Shown: positions 34,405-42,934 of the stretch, piece after piece | How the letters are laid out: each line of letters starts with the position of its first letter | Numbering within the stretch: position 1 is the first letter of the stretch | Source of the DNA: Prevotella sp. | GTDB lineage: Bacteria; Bacteroidota; Bacteroidia; Bacteroidales; Bacteroidaceae | DNA length: 46,362 bases | NCBI GenBank assembly: GCA_022781445.1 | Contig: JALETQ010000030.1 | Location: 1 to 46,362, forward strand | Direction of reading: 5' to 3' | Notes under the pieces: model-generated | Databases searched by the model: none | Told to the model about the DNA's origin: nothing | Seen by the model: the letters and a program-made list of their open reading frames with translations, nothing else | Made by a program: the position numbers and the translations under genes

Positions 34405-35987
34405 AACAAGAAATAGAACGCAGAAGAACATTCGCCATCATCTCCCATCCCGACGCCGGCAAGACCACCCTCACCGAAAAGTTCCTCCTCTTCGGCGGAC
34501 AAATACAGGTGGCAGGTGCCGTCAAAAACAACAAAATCAAGAAGACGGCTACTTCCGACTGGATGGAAATCGAGAAACAGAGAGGTATCTCCGTATCGAC
34601 CTCGGTGATGGAATTCGACTACATTCCGCCCGGAAAGGATACCGAATACAAAGTCAATATCCTCGACACGCCGGGTCACCAAGACTTTGCCGAAGACACC
34701 TTCAGGACACTCACCGCCGTCGATTCGGCCATCATCGTGGTCGACGGGGCCAAAGGTGTCGAGACACAGACGCGCAAGCTGATGAACGTGTGCCGCATGA
34801 GAGCCACACCCGTCATCATCTTCATCAACAAAATGGACCGCGAAGGCCGCGACCCCTTCGATCTGCTCGATGAACTCGAAGAGGAACTTCAAATCAAAGT
34901 GCGACCGCTATCGTGGCCCATCAATCAGGGAGCGAAGTTCAAAGGGGTGTATAACATCTACGAACAAAAGCTCGATCTCTTCACGCCCGACAAACAAAGG
35001 GTCACCGAAAAGATGAGCATCGACATACACGGTGATGAGCTGTCTCAACGAATCGGAAAGCAGAATGCCGACAGGCTGCGCGACGACCTCGAACTGATCG
35101 ACGGGGTCTATCCCCAATTCGACCTCCAAGCCTATCGCAATGCCGAGGTGGCTCCTGTGTTTTTCGGCTCGGCTCTCAACAATTTCGGTGTTCAGGAGCT
35201 GCTCAACTGTTTCGTCGAGATAGCCCCCTCTCCCCGACCTACGAAAGCCGAAGAGCGCGAAGTCAATCCCGAAGACGACAAGTTCACGGGTTTCATCTTC
35301 AAGATCACCGCCAACATCGACCCCAACCACCGTTCCTGCATCGCCTTCTGTAAGGTATGCAGCGGCAAGTTCGTCAGGAATCAGCCCTACCTCCATGTGC
35401 GACAGAACAAGACTTTGCGCTTCTCCTCGCCTACGCAGTTCATGGCCCAGCGCAAATCAACCATCGACGAGGCATGGCCGGGCGACATCGTCGGACTGCC
35501 CGACAACGGCATTTTCAAGATAGGCGACACGCTGACCGAAGGCGAGATCTTGCATTTCAGAGGGCTTCCGTCTTTCTCTCCCGAGATGTTCAAATATATC
35601 GAAAACGATGATCCGATGAAAACCAAGCAGCTCAACAAAGGACTCGACCAGCTCATGGATGAGGGAGTGGCGCAAATGTTCATCAACCAATTCAACGGAA
35701 GGAAGATCATCGGCACCGTCGGACAGCTTCAGTTCGAGGTCATTCAGTACCGTCTCGAAAACGAATACAACGCCAAATGCCGATGGGAACCCGTTCATCT
35801 CTACAAAGCCTGCTGGATAGACAGCGACGATGACGACGAACTCGAGAAGTTCAAGAAGCGCAAATACCAGTACATGGCCAAGGACAAGGAGGGTCGCGAC
35901 GTGTTCCTTGCCGACTCGGGCTACGTCCTTCAGATGGCACAGGAGGACTTCAAGAACATCCGTTTCCACTTCACGAGCGAGTTTTAG
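34401..35987 (+). CDS. prfC: Peptide chain release factor 3
   Basis: GTPase that removes RF1/RF2 from the ribosome after termination. The 528-residue product has G1 [13 protein letters not shown] near 15, G3 DTPGHQDF near 92, G4 NKMDREG near 146, and the RF3 C-terminal domains with [17 protein letters not shown]. Full length for the family. Overlaps rfbD by four bases. Confidence 0.96.
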   Translation: MKQEIERRRTFAIISHPDAGKTTLTEKFLLFGGQIQVAGAVKNNKIKKTATSDWMEIEKQRGISVSTSVMEFDYIPPGKDTEYKVNILDTPGHQDFAEDTFRTLTAVDSAIIVVDGAKGVETQTRKLMNVCRMRATPVIIFINKMDREGRDPFDLLDELEEELQIKVRPLSWPINQGAKFKGVYNIYEQKLDLFTPDKQRVTEKMSIDIHGDELSQRIGKQNADRLRDDLELIDGVYPQFDLQAYRNAEVAPVFFGSALNNFGVQELLNCFVEIAPSPRPTKAEEREVNPEDDKFTGFIFKITANIDPNHRSCIAFCKVCSGKFVRNQPYLHVRQNKTLRFSSPTQFMAQRKSTIDEAWPGDIVGLPDNGIFKIGDTLTEGEILHFRGLPSFSPEMFKYIENDDPMKTKQLNKGLDQLMDEGVAQMFINQFNGRKIIGTVGQLQFEVIQYRLENEYNAKCRWEPVHLYKACWIDSDDDDELEKFKKRKYQYMAKDKEGRDVFLADSGYVLQMAQEDFKNIRFHFTSEF

Positions 35988-36025
35988 GGCAAATCGGATA
36001 AAAAAGCACAAACGTTTGCGGTATC

Positions 36026-36057
36026 TTTCCGTATTTCATTAAAAAGCATTATCTTTG
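36026..36057 (+). promoter_or_regulatory. Promoter of the Nif3 family gene
   Basis: TTTC (36026-36029), a 20-base spacer and TATCTTTG (36050-36057). The leader of about 155 bases has a GCCCGCCGGA / TCCGACGGGC stem (36074-36110) with one mismatch, and a short frame of 43 codons starting at ATG 36068. Confidence 0.6.
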
Positions 36058-36217
36058 CGACCAATTCATGTCAGCCCGCCGGACGATTGTCCAAACGGCA
36101 TCCGACGGGCAGGCAGGGTCACAGTCGGGCAGAAGGAAGTGCAGCAAAGCCCTTTCAAACATTCCCTCGACAAACTGTGTTCCACATACCATTACATGAC
36201 AATAAGGCTATAAGAGC

Positions 36218-37036
36218 GTGAAAATCAAAGATGTTCTGCATACCCTTGAATGTTTCGCGCCTCTGCCATTGCAGGAAAGCTACGACAATGCCGGCCTGCA
36301 AATAGGATTGACAGAGGCGGAAGTTTCAGGGGTATTATTGTGTCTTGACATTACCGAAGCGTGTGTCGAGGAAGCCATCGGGCGACATTGCAACCTGATC
36401 GTGTCCCACCATCCGCTGCTGTTCAGGCCGCTGAAGCAAATCACCGAGCGCGATCCCATCCAACGCATCGTGATGAAAGCCATCAAAAACGATGTTGCCG
36501 TCATCTCCATGCATACCAATCTGGACAATGCCATCGGGGGGGTCAATTACAAGATTGCCGAGAAACTGGGACTTCAATCGGTCGAATTGCTGACCGAGAA
36601 GTGCATCCCGCACATTTCCAACAATGGCGAAACGACAGGCGATACCCTTGTTGGAGGAGCCGGCATCATTGCAGATCTTCCGCAACCGATGGCTGCCCGC
36701 GACTTCATGCAACACCTCAAAACGTCGCTTCAAGTGCCGGTGGTGCAATCCAACGCGCTCCTCACGCGCTCCATCCGGCGCGTTGCCGTCTGCGGAGGAA
36801 GCGGTGCTTTCCTGCTCCGCGATGCCGTTACGGCTGGTGCCGATGCCTTTATCACCGGCGAAATGCACTACCACGATTACTTCTTCCATGACCAATCGAT
36901 TCAGATTTGCGTCATCGGTCACTACGAAAGCGAGCAATTCACCTACGAAGTCTTTGAGGAGATTCTTCGCAAACACCATCCGGACATCGACTGCTTCATC
37001 GCTCACAGCCAACAGAATCCCATCCTCTATCTGTGA
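36218..37036 (+). CDS. Nif3/DUF34 family dinuclear-metal protein
   Basis: Conserved protein with two metals per active site; proposed roles include GTP cyclohydrolase I-like folE2 activity in some species, but the true role is uncertain. The 272-residue product has the metal-binding IVSHHPLLF near 61, the MHTNLDNAIGGVN motif near 98, and the C-terminal GHYESEQ near 233. It lacks the PII-like insert that makes many Bacteroidetes homologues about 360 residues long. Start is GTG at 36218; no ATG is better placed. Upstream of the zinc-ribbon gene, a pairing often seen in this phylum. Confidence 0.92.
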   Translation: MKIKDVLHTLECFAPLPLQESYDNAGLQIGLTEAEVSGVLLCLDITEACVEEAIGRHCNLIVSHHPLLFRPLKQITERDPIQRIVMKAIKNDVAVISMHTNLDNAIGGVNYKIAEKLGLQSVELLTEKCIPHISNNGETTGDTLVGGAGIIADLPQPMAARDFMQHLKTSLQVPVVQSNALLTRSIRRVAVCGGSGAFLLRDAVTAGADAFITGEMHYHDYFFHDQSIQICVIGHYESEQFTYEVFEEILRKHHPDIDCFIAHSQQNPILYL

Positions 37037-37256
37037 CAAACGGACACGACAAGTCGGCAGATTTTCGGTTTCACTCAACAAGAGGTCGGTACGGAAGACT
37101 TCCTCATGACCCGAATTAACAATGAAGGTGCAAAAGAAAGCGTAGTCCTTCCACCATCATGTATCATATAAAGGCAAACATTCGCTGCCTCTTTCTGCAT
37201 GACAGAAGGCAAAGCGCGTGCAAACAAACGAATCATTCACTCAACATTATCAAGAT

Positions 37257-38096
37257 ATGGCTAAGAAAAATCCCACCGACCTCTCGGTCGAAGAAAAGCT
37301 GAAAGCACTGTATCAACTCCAAACCACGCTGTCGGCAATTGACGAAAAACGTGCCTTGAGAGGCGAACTTCCCCTTGAAGTTCAAGACCTCGAAGACGAA
37401 ATCGAAGGCTTGACAACCCGAAAAGAGAAGATACAAAATGAAATCAACGAGTTCAAAAGTGCCATCACACAAAAGCAACGAGAAATCATCGAAGCACAAA
37501 GCAATGTGGAGCGATACAAGAAACAACTCGACGAGGTCCGCAATAACCGCGAATATGATACGCTGAGCAAGGAAATCGAATACCAGACACTCGAAATCGA
37601 ACTGTGCAACAAGAAAATAAAAGAGGCACAATTCAGAATCGAAGAAAAGGAGAAAGACCTCGTTTCGACCGGTGAACAGGTTGAAGAACGCACACAGGCA
37701 CTCAACGAAAAGAAGAGCGAACTCGACGAAATCATGCAGGAAACCAAAGAGGACGAAGAGAAACTCCGTACCAAAGTGGCTGACTTGGAAAGCAAAATCG
37801 AAAGCCGTCTGCTCACCAGCTTCAAACGAATCCGCAAGAATGCACGCAACGGTCTGGGCATCGTTTACGTCCAACGCGATGCCTGCGGCGGTTGCTTCAA
37901 CAAGATTCCGCCTCAGAGACAGCTGGATATCAAGATGCACAAGAAGATCATCGTCTGCGAATATTGCGGCCGAATCATGATCGATCCCGAGTTGGCAGGT
38001 GTGAAACCGGTGGCAGCCACCGAGGACAAGACCAAGAAGAAGCGTTCCATCCGTCGCACAAAGAAAGAGTCGGAGGAAACCGTTTCGGAAGATTGA
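37257..38096 (+). CDS. Coiled-coil zinc-ribbon protein (CdsZ-like)
   Basis: The 279-residue product is a long coiled coil (about 12-190) followed by a C4 zinc ribbon with C210-GG-C213 and C234-EY-C237, and a lysine/arginine-rich tail. This is the architecture of the C4-type zinc-ribbon proteins next to Nif3 in many bacteria; DUF164-type. Function unclear, perhaps nucleic acid binding. Start is the ATG at 37257, not the in-frame GTG at 37218. Likely in one operon with the Nif3 gene, 220 bases upstream. Confidence 0.88.
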   Translation: MAKKNPTDLSVEEKLKALYQLQTTLSAIDEKRALRGELPLEVQDLEDEIEGLTTRKEKIQNEINEFKSAITQKQREIIEAQSNVERYKKQLDEVRNNREYDTLSKEIEYQTLEIELCNKKIKEAQFRIEEKEKDLVSTGEQVEERTQALNEKKSELDEIMQETKEDEEKLRTKVADLESKIESRLLTSFKRIRKNARNGLGIVYVQRDACGGCFNKIPPQRQLDIKMHKKIIVCEYCGRIMIDPELAGVKPVAATEDKTKKKRSIRRTKKESEETVSED

Positions 38097-38125
38097 TACC
38101 CCTGCTACGGGTCATTGGGTGCAAG

Positions 38126-38156
38126 AAAGGTTGCCCGATCGGCAAAGACAACCTTT
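38126..38156 (+). terminator. Hairpin after the zinc-ribbon gene
   Basis: AAAGGTTG / CAACCTTT stem with a 15-base loop, 30 bases past the stop. The MITE-like copy B starts two bases after it. Confidence 0.5.
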
Positions 38157-38157
38157 C

Positions 38158-38354
38158 AACCCAAATCGGTCATTAGAGCGTCTGTTTATACATTTCATGT
38201 CGTTCATTTCACTTTCCGTCCGCTTTCGTCCGCCGGCCGGCATCTTGCCTGTCATTTAGCTTTGCCGTAGCCCGCTACGCCTGCAACAAACCGACAAGCC
38301 ATCTGCCCGACCATCAAACGAAACCGCCCCGGAATCTAATGACCGATTTGGGTT
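38158..38354 (+). repeat. MITE-like element, full copy B (perfect 20-bp ends)
   Basis: A 197-bp unit beginning AACCCAAATCGGTCATTAGA and ending with its exact reverse complement. Contains the GCCGTAGCCCGCTACGCC hairpin. About 90% identical by eye to copy A at 14664-14859. No protein encoded. It lies between two hairpins, in the gap separating convergent zinc-ribbon and mrp genes. Confidence 0.85.
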
Positions 38355-38386
38355 CAAACCTCTCCGCAACAAGTCCGGAAACAATG

Positions 38387-38426
38387 AAAATCGGCAAGAC
38401 AACTCAGGTTGTCTTGCCGATTTTTT
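38387..38426 (+). terminator. Bidirectional terminator between convergent genes
   Basis: Perfect stem of about 17 bp (ATCGGCAAGACAAC / GTTGTCTTGCCGAT plus A/T ends), loop TCAG, then six T residues on the plus strand and a short T-run on the minus strand. It serves the zinc-ribbon gene from the left and mrp from the right. Confidence 0.9.
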
Positions 38427-38498
38427 GATACGGAGAGGACATGATTCACTTGCAAAGAGTAGAGCCGACATGCTTCGTCAAGCCACGACAGCAAGTCA

Positions 38499-39599
38499 TC
38501 AGCTCTTCACTTCCACGATTTTGGTGGGTTCCTTGTCTTTGTTTCGACGGTTCACCATCGTTACGACAGCCTGTGCAAACGAGAGGAACGCCTGTCCCGA
38601 CATGGTGTCTGTGCGAAGTGCCACGGGCATTCCTTCATCGCCTCCCTCACGGATGCCCTGCACAAGGGGAATCTGTGCCAACAAAGGGATGCCCATTTCC
38701 TGTGCCAGCTGCTTGCAACCTTCCTTGCCGAAGATGTAATATCTGTTGTTGGGAAGTTCGGCAGGAGTGAACCAAGCCATGTTTTCCACCAGCCCCAAGA
38801 TGGGTACATCGACTTTCTCATTGAGGTACATATCGATGCCCTTTCGTGCATCTGCCAAGGCAACACTTTGCGGCGTGCTGACAATGACGGCACCGGTAAT
38901 GGCCAAGGTCTGAAGCAGCGTGAGGTGAATGTCGCTCGTTCCCGGCGGTGTATCGAGAATCAGGTAATCGAGTTCGCCCCAGTTGGCATCGGCAATGAGC
39001 TGTTTCAAGGCGTTCGATGCCATCGCTCCCCGCCACAATGTAGCTGTTTCGGCATTCACGAAAAAGCCTAAGCTCAATACTTTGATGCCATACTTGCCGA
39101 CAGGTTCTATCAAATCGCGACCATCCACACGGACGGCATAGGGTCGGGCCTCCTCTTCATGGAACATCTTGGGTATCGAAGGTCCGAAGATATCGGCATC
39201 GAGCAGTCCCACGCTGTAACCCAACTTCGACAAGGCGATGGCGAGATTGACAGCCACCGTCGACTTGCCCACACCGCCTTTGCCCGAACTTACCGCAACG
39301 ATATTTTTCACATCGGGCAGCAGTTTGCCTACTTCGGGGCGTGGTTTGGAAGCAAATTCGGTGAGGATCTCCACCTCCACCTCTTTCGAAATCTTGTAAT
39401 GTATGGCGGCTTCTACCGACTTGACAGTCGATTTGAGGAAAGGATCCGTCTCCCGGGGGAACTGCAAGGTAATCCTCACCTTCATGCCGTCGATGCGGAT
39501 ATCATCGGCAACCATGCCGCTTTCAACGATGTTTTTCTTCGTGCCGGGATAGGTTACGGTGGTCAAAACATCGGTAATCAATTTGGGATATAAAGTCAT
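38499..39599 (-). CDS. mrp: Mrp/ApbC family P-loop ATPase (iron-sulfur carrier type)
   Basis: Cytoplasmic ATPase that carries or inserts Fe-S clusters. Of 366 residues, about 1-85 form a MIP18/DUF59-type domain, and about 100-350 the ATPase with deviant Walker A SSGKGGVGKST (105-115), LLDADIFGPSIPKMF and LDTPPGTSD. The CxxC cluster-binding pair of E. coli ApbC is missing: the corresponding place reads ENMAWFTPAELPNNRYYIFG, with one later Cys. Start at ATG 39599. Good promoter upstream. Confidence 0.93.
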   Translation of the reverse strand: MTLYPKLITDVLTTVTYPGTKKNIVESGMVADDIRIDGMKVRITLQFPRETDPFLKSTVKSVEAAIHYKISKEVEVEILTEFASKPRPEVGKLLPDVKNIVAVSSGKGGVGKSTVAVNLAIALSKLGYSVGLLDADIFGPSIPKMFHEEEARPYAVRVDGRDLIEPVGKYGIKVLSLGFFVNAETATLWRGAMASNALKQLIADANWGELDYLILDTPPGTSDIHLTLLQTLAITGAVIVSTPQSVALADARKGIDMYLNEKVDVPILGLVENMAWFTPAELPNNRYYIFGKEGCKQLAQEMGIPLLAQIPLVQGIREGGDEGMPVALRTDTMSGQAFLSFAQAVVTMVNRRNKDKEPTKIVEVKS

Positions 39600-39629
39600 T
39601 GTGTATGATTTTTTGTGCTTAAGTCTTTG

Positions 39630-39660
39630 CAAATATACGGTTGTTTGGCGGCATCACAAA
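39630..39660 (-). promoter_or_regulatory. Promoter of mrp
   Basis: Minus strand TTTG (39660-39657), 19-base spacer, TATATTTG (39637-39630): a full match to the Bacteroidetes consensus. Confidence 0.8.
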
Positions 39661-39842
39661 ATTATCTGGGATATAAAATGTTAAGTCTGCATTCCATTCC
39701 GAGCCCCCTGTTATCTTTCGGAGGACGGTTTCGGGAGCGATGCCGAACCGGTCGTCAGACAGCGAAGTCATGAGCATAAGGTTTATTGATGACGCTTACC
39801 CTCCGTTCTCATCCGTTTGCCGGCATCTTGCCGACCGGTTTA

Positions 39843-39904
39843 TCCCCAACCGGTCACTACCGGCATGAAATGCAGGACAAAACGCTCCGATGACCGGTTG
39901 GGGA
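39843..39904. repeat. 62-bp palindromic mini-element related to the MITE ends
   Basis: TCCCCAACCGGTCA at 39843-39856 is the exact reverse complement of TGACCGGTTGGGGA at 39891-39904. The ends resemble the MITE termini of copies A and D (CCCCAACCGG / CCGATTTGGG), with most of the middle missing. Confidence 0.65.
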
Positions 39905-39912
39905 CAAACGAA

Positions 39913-39952
39913 CCGTCGCAGGGCAACAACCAAACGGGTTACCCTGCGACGG
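39913..39952 (-). terminator. Terminator after purC
   Basis: CCGTCGCAGGGCAAC pairs with GTTACCCTGCGACGG (one mismatch) around a 10-base loop, 44 bases past the purC stop. Confidence 0.75.
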
Positions 39953-39996
39953 ATGTTCAGCTCGTATGCCGAGGCATCAACGAGAGATACGGTTGT

Positions 39997-40944
39997 TTAT
40001 CGTCTATCCAGATATTTCTTCACGTTTTCTTCGATTCGGGCGGCGATGTCGCCTTCACAAACAGCCTTGTCAAACTTTTCGCCGGTGATGTTTTCATACA
40101 GTTCAATGTATCGTTCGCTGACACTTTCGGCATATTCATCGGTGATTTCGGGCATGATTTGTCCGGGTTCGTTCATGAAGCCGTGATCCATCAACCAGCG
40201 GCGCACGAACTCTTTTGACAGTTGTCGCTGTGGTTCGCCTTTCGCCAGTTTCTCCTCATAACCCTCGGCATAGAAGTAACGGCTCGAATCGGGCGTGTGA
40301 ATCTCGTCGATGAGATACACCTTGCCGTCGCGTTTTCCGAATTCATACTTGGTATCGACGAGGATCAGTCCTTGCTTGGCGGCTATTTCCTGTCCGCGGG
40401 CAAAGAGCCTGCGGGTGTAGTCTTCCATGATTTCATAGTCGTCGGCCGACACCAGCCCCTGTGCAATGATTTCTTCTTTGGAGATATTCATGTCGTGTCC
40501 TTCATCGGCTTTGGTCGTCGGGGTGATGATGGGCTCGGGGAATCGTTCGTTCTCCTTCATGCCTTCGGGCAGCGTAATGCCGCAAATCTCCCGGTTTCCT
40601 TTCTCATATTCTCGCCACGCACTGCCTGTCAGGATGGAGCGGATGATCATTTCCACACGGAATCCCTCGCATTTGAGTCCCACGGTAACCATCGGATCGG
40701 GCGTGTCGAGCTTCCAGTTGGGACAGATATCCTTTGTCGCATCGAGGAATTTTGCCGCAATCTGATTGAGTACTTGTCCTTTGTAAGGAATTCCTTTGGG
40801 CAGAATCACGTCGAAGGCCGATATTCTGTCGGTAGCCACCATCACCAGCAGGTCGCCGTTGATGTCATAAACGTCACGTACCTTGCCGTGGTACACACTC
40901 TGTTGTCCGTCGAAACGAAACTCTGTTTTGGTCAATGCTTTCAT
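39997..40944 (-). CDS. purC: Phosphoribosylaminoimidazole-succinocarboxamide synthase
   Basis: SAICAR synthase of purine synthesis: joins CAIR and aspartate using ATP. The 315-residue product has the [11 protein letters not shown] start, the [18 protein letters not shown] motif near 42, [10 protein letters not shown] near 108, and [14 protein letters not shown] near 218, all family-typical. This is the longer type found in Bacteroidetes and yeast. Two ATGs are adjacent (40947 and 40944); I chose the second, which gives the usual [10 protein letters not shown]-terminus. It begins 13 bases after the phoH stop and shares its promoter. Confidence 0.95.
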   Translation of the reverse strand: MKALTKTEFRFDGQQSVYHGKVRDVYDINGDLLVMVATDRISAFDVILPKGIPYKGQVLNQIAAKFLDATKDICPNWKLDTPDPMVTVGLKCEGFRVEMIIRSILTGSAWREYEKGNREICGITLPEGMKENERFPEPIITPTTKADEGHDMNISKEEIIAQGLVSADDYEIMEDYTRRLFARGQEIAAKQGLILVDTKYEFGKRDGKVYLIDEIHTPDSSRYFYAEGYEEKLAKGEPQRQLSKEFVRRWLMDHGFMNEPGQIMPEITDEYAESVSERYIELYENITGEKFDKAVCEGDIAARIEENVKKYLDRR

Positions 40945-40957
40945 CATTTTGTCGAAG

Positions 40958-41917
40958 TTAAGATATGGTTGATGGTTCGGCAATGCTCTCGGCGCGTTCA
41001 TAAGCCTCGACGATGCGTGTCACGAGCTTATGTCTGACGATGTCTTTTTGCGACATTTCCACGAAAGATATGCCTTTGATTCCTTTTAATATCGCGTGGG
41101 CTTCACGTAGTCCGCTTCGTTGTCCTCGGGGCAAGTCGACCTGTGTCAAGTCACCGGTGATAATCATTTTGGTATTCTTTCCCATGCGGGTGAGAAACAT
41201 CCGCAGCTGGGCGGTGGTGGTATTTTGGGCTTCATCGAGGATGACAACGGCATCGCTCAGCGTTCGTCCCCGCATGAAAGCCAAAGGAGCTATCTGAATG
41301 ATGCGCTTGTCGATGTATTCCCGGAGCTTTGCCGGCGGGATCATATCTTCCAAGGCATCGTACAAAGGTTGCAGGTAGGGATCGATTTTGTCTTTCATGT
41401 CACCGGGCAGGAAGCCCAGTTTCTCGCCCGCTTCAACGGCGGGACGGCAGAGAATGATTTTCTTTGCCGACTTCTCTTTCAACGATTTGACGGCCAAGGC
41501 AATGCCCAAATATGTCTTGCCGGTGCCCGCCGGTCCGACGGCAAAGACCATATCTTCTTTTTCATACTCGTCGATGAGCCGTTGTTGGTTTTGACTTTTT
41601 GCCTTGACAGGACGTCCTGCAGTGGTATAGACCACGACTCCACCGGCATGGTCGTTGTCGGTTTTGCGGCCGCGAACGATGTCGAGGATGGCTTCGGGCG
41701 TAATTTGGTTATACAGAAGCACGTGTTTGCGCATTTCTTCGATGCGTTCTTCAAACTCTACCATCTCCTCTTCATCGCCCAAGACGTGCAACACATTGTC
41801 GCGAGCCACGATGCGTAATTTCGGAAACAGTGATTTGATCATCTGCAGATGAATGTTGTTTTGCCCGTAGAGCAGTACGGGCGAAATGTCCTCAAGGACG
41901 AAATGCTTGTCTATCAA
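40958..41917 (-). CDS. phoH: PhoH family P-loop ATPase
   Basis: Cytoplasmic ATPase of the PhoH/YbeZ group, linked to RNA metabolism. The 319-residue product has an N-terminal KH-like part (to about 90), Walker [11 protein letters not shown] near 126, [16 protein letters not shown] near 159, and Walker [10 protein letters not shown] near 224. Start is a TTG at 41917: a stop codon lies a few codons upstream in frame and no ATG is available, and the resulting [17 protein letters not shown] fits the family. A consensus promoter begins 30 bases upstream. First gene of a phoH-purC pair. Confidence 0.93.
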   Translation of the reverse strand: MIDKHFVLEDISPVLLYGQNNIHLQMIKSLFPKLRIVARDNVLHVLGDEEEMVEFEERIEEMRKHVLLYNQITPEAILDIVRGRKTDNDHAGGVVVYTTAGRPVKAKSQNQQRLIDEYEKEDMVFAVGPAGTGKTYLGIALAVKSLKEKSAKKIILCRPAVEAGEKLGFLPGDMKDKIDPYLQPLYDALEDMIPPAKLREYIDKRIIQIAPLAFMRGRTLSDAVVILDEAQNTTTAQLRMFLTRMGKNTKMIITGDLTQVDLPRGQRSGLREAHAILKGIKGISFVEMSQKDIVRHKLVTRIVEAYERAESIAEPSTIS

Positions 41918-41946
41918 TCGTCGGTTGTTTATTATGAATTTCGGTC

Positions 41947-41977
41947 ACAAAATTACGACAAATCCCCCAATTTACAA
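41947..41977 (-). promoter_or_regulatory. Promoter of phoH-purC
   Basis: Minus strand TTTG (41977-41974), 19-base spacer, TAATTTTG (41954-41947): consensus match. Confidence 0.8.
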
Positions 41978-42141
41978 AAAAAGTAAACCCATTTATTGAC
42001 GAACAGGTCCATCCTTCATCCGTCGTTCACAAACGATGACAAACGACAGCCGGCGAAACGCCCGTTCGGCTTGTCGGCAAAAGGAAATTGCGACGAAACG
42101 CCGATCGGTCATCCCCTCCCTGACCGGAACGGTTTTCTTGC

Positions 42142-42230
42142 CGAACGGATGCGTCGTCGGCTTGATGCAGGCATAGCGGACTGTGGCAAAACAAACCGGC
42201 AGCAGTGCTGCTTGCCACATCGGCAGTGCC
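42142..42230 (-). repeat. Decayed MITE-like fragment
   Basis: CGTCGGCTTGATGCAGGCATAGC and the following CTGTGGCAAAACAAACCGGCAG resemble the inverse middle of the 197-bp element, with many differences. Weakly supported. It lies in the gene-free interval 41918-42934. Confidence 0.4.
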
Positions 42231-42307
42231 TTTCGGGCCAACATTTACAGAAGCATCATAAATATCTACTTGTCAATGCGTTTCGATGTACCGCAAATAC
42301 GTCCATG

Positions 42308-42361
42308 CAAAAGGGCCGGTTTTGAGTTGTGAAAGGGCCGGTTTTACATCGCAAAAGGGCA
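42308..42361 (+). repeat. 22-bp tandem repeats with AAAGGGCCGGTTTT core
   Basis: Units start at 42308, 42330 and 42352; the first two share AAAGGGCCGGTTTT and the third keeps only CAAAAGGGC before diverging. Period exactly 22. Not part of a gene. Confidence 0.75.
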
Positions 42362-42485
42362 AGAATGGAAGCCCGAAACCTCCCCTTTTGAAAACCACCC
42401 GCGACACAACATGACACTATACGTATCATCTGCCTTTCAAAACACCCGAGTTCACCTCCAACCGGACAGAGAATCAGAGTCGGGG

Positions 42486-42683
42486 AATCCCCAACCGGAC
42501 ATGAGAGCGTATCCTACAAGTCATGCCGATGATGGCATTTCCCGATCGGATATCATCCGCTTGTCGGCATCTTGCCCGCAGGCTTTGTCTTGCCACAGCC
42601 CGCCACGACTGCCGCAAACCGACAAACAAGCCGACCGTCAATCGGGCAATGCCGAATAGGATTCTCATGACCGATTTGGGATT
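42486..42683 (+). repeat. MITE-like element, divergent full copy D
   Basis: A 198-bp unit with ends AATCCCCAACCGGACATGAG and CTCATGACCGATTTGGGATT, imperfect inverted repeats. The middle keeps CGGCATCTTGCCCG, a CACAGCCCGCC hairpin relic and GCAAACCGACAA, clearly related to copies A and B but more diverged. Confidence 0.7.
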
Positions 42684-42749
42684 AAATAAGAAAAATAAGC
42701 CACCGGATGGATCACGCGAACAAAAATCTAAAAAATAAACCAATAAACA

Positions 42750-42781
42750 TTTGCCTGCTAATAAAAATAATGGTATATTTG
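42750..42781 (+). promoter_or_regulatory. Promoter of the secreted cysteine protease gene
   Basis: TTTG (42750-42753), 20-base spacer, TATATTTG (42774-42781): consensus match. Leader of about 100-150 bases follows. Confidence 0.8.
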
Positions 42782-42861
42782 CCAATAAATACACTCAAAA
42801 CCATAGAACTGCTATCAAGCACATCTGTCATGTTGTCAAGTCACCATGTTTAATCCCGACA

Positions 42862-42896
42862 CCATAATCCAAGAAAGGAGGGAACACCGATTATGG
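42862..42896 (+). promoter_or_regulatory. Hairpin presenting a Shine-Dalgarno sequence
   Basis: CCATAATC (42862-42869) pairs perfectly with GATTATGG (42889-42896), with AAAGGAGGG (42874-42882) in the loop and the ATG at 42893 inside the stem. A strong SD is rare in this phylum. It favours the 42893 start but could also regulate access to it. Confidence 0.5.
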
Positions 42897-42934
42897 AGAT
42901 CCTGCATTTTTTAATACAAAAAAAACAAATAATT

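Larger units (their letters stand above)
39661..39996. other. Intergenic space between mrp and purC with repeat debris
   Basis: Contains a MITE-related fragment (about 39805-39840, GTTTGCCGGCATCTTGCCGA), the small palindromic element at 39843-39904 and the purC terminator. No gene. Confidence 0.5.
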
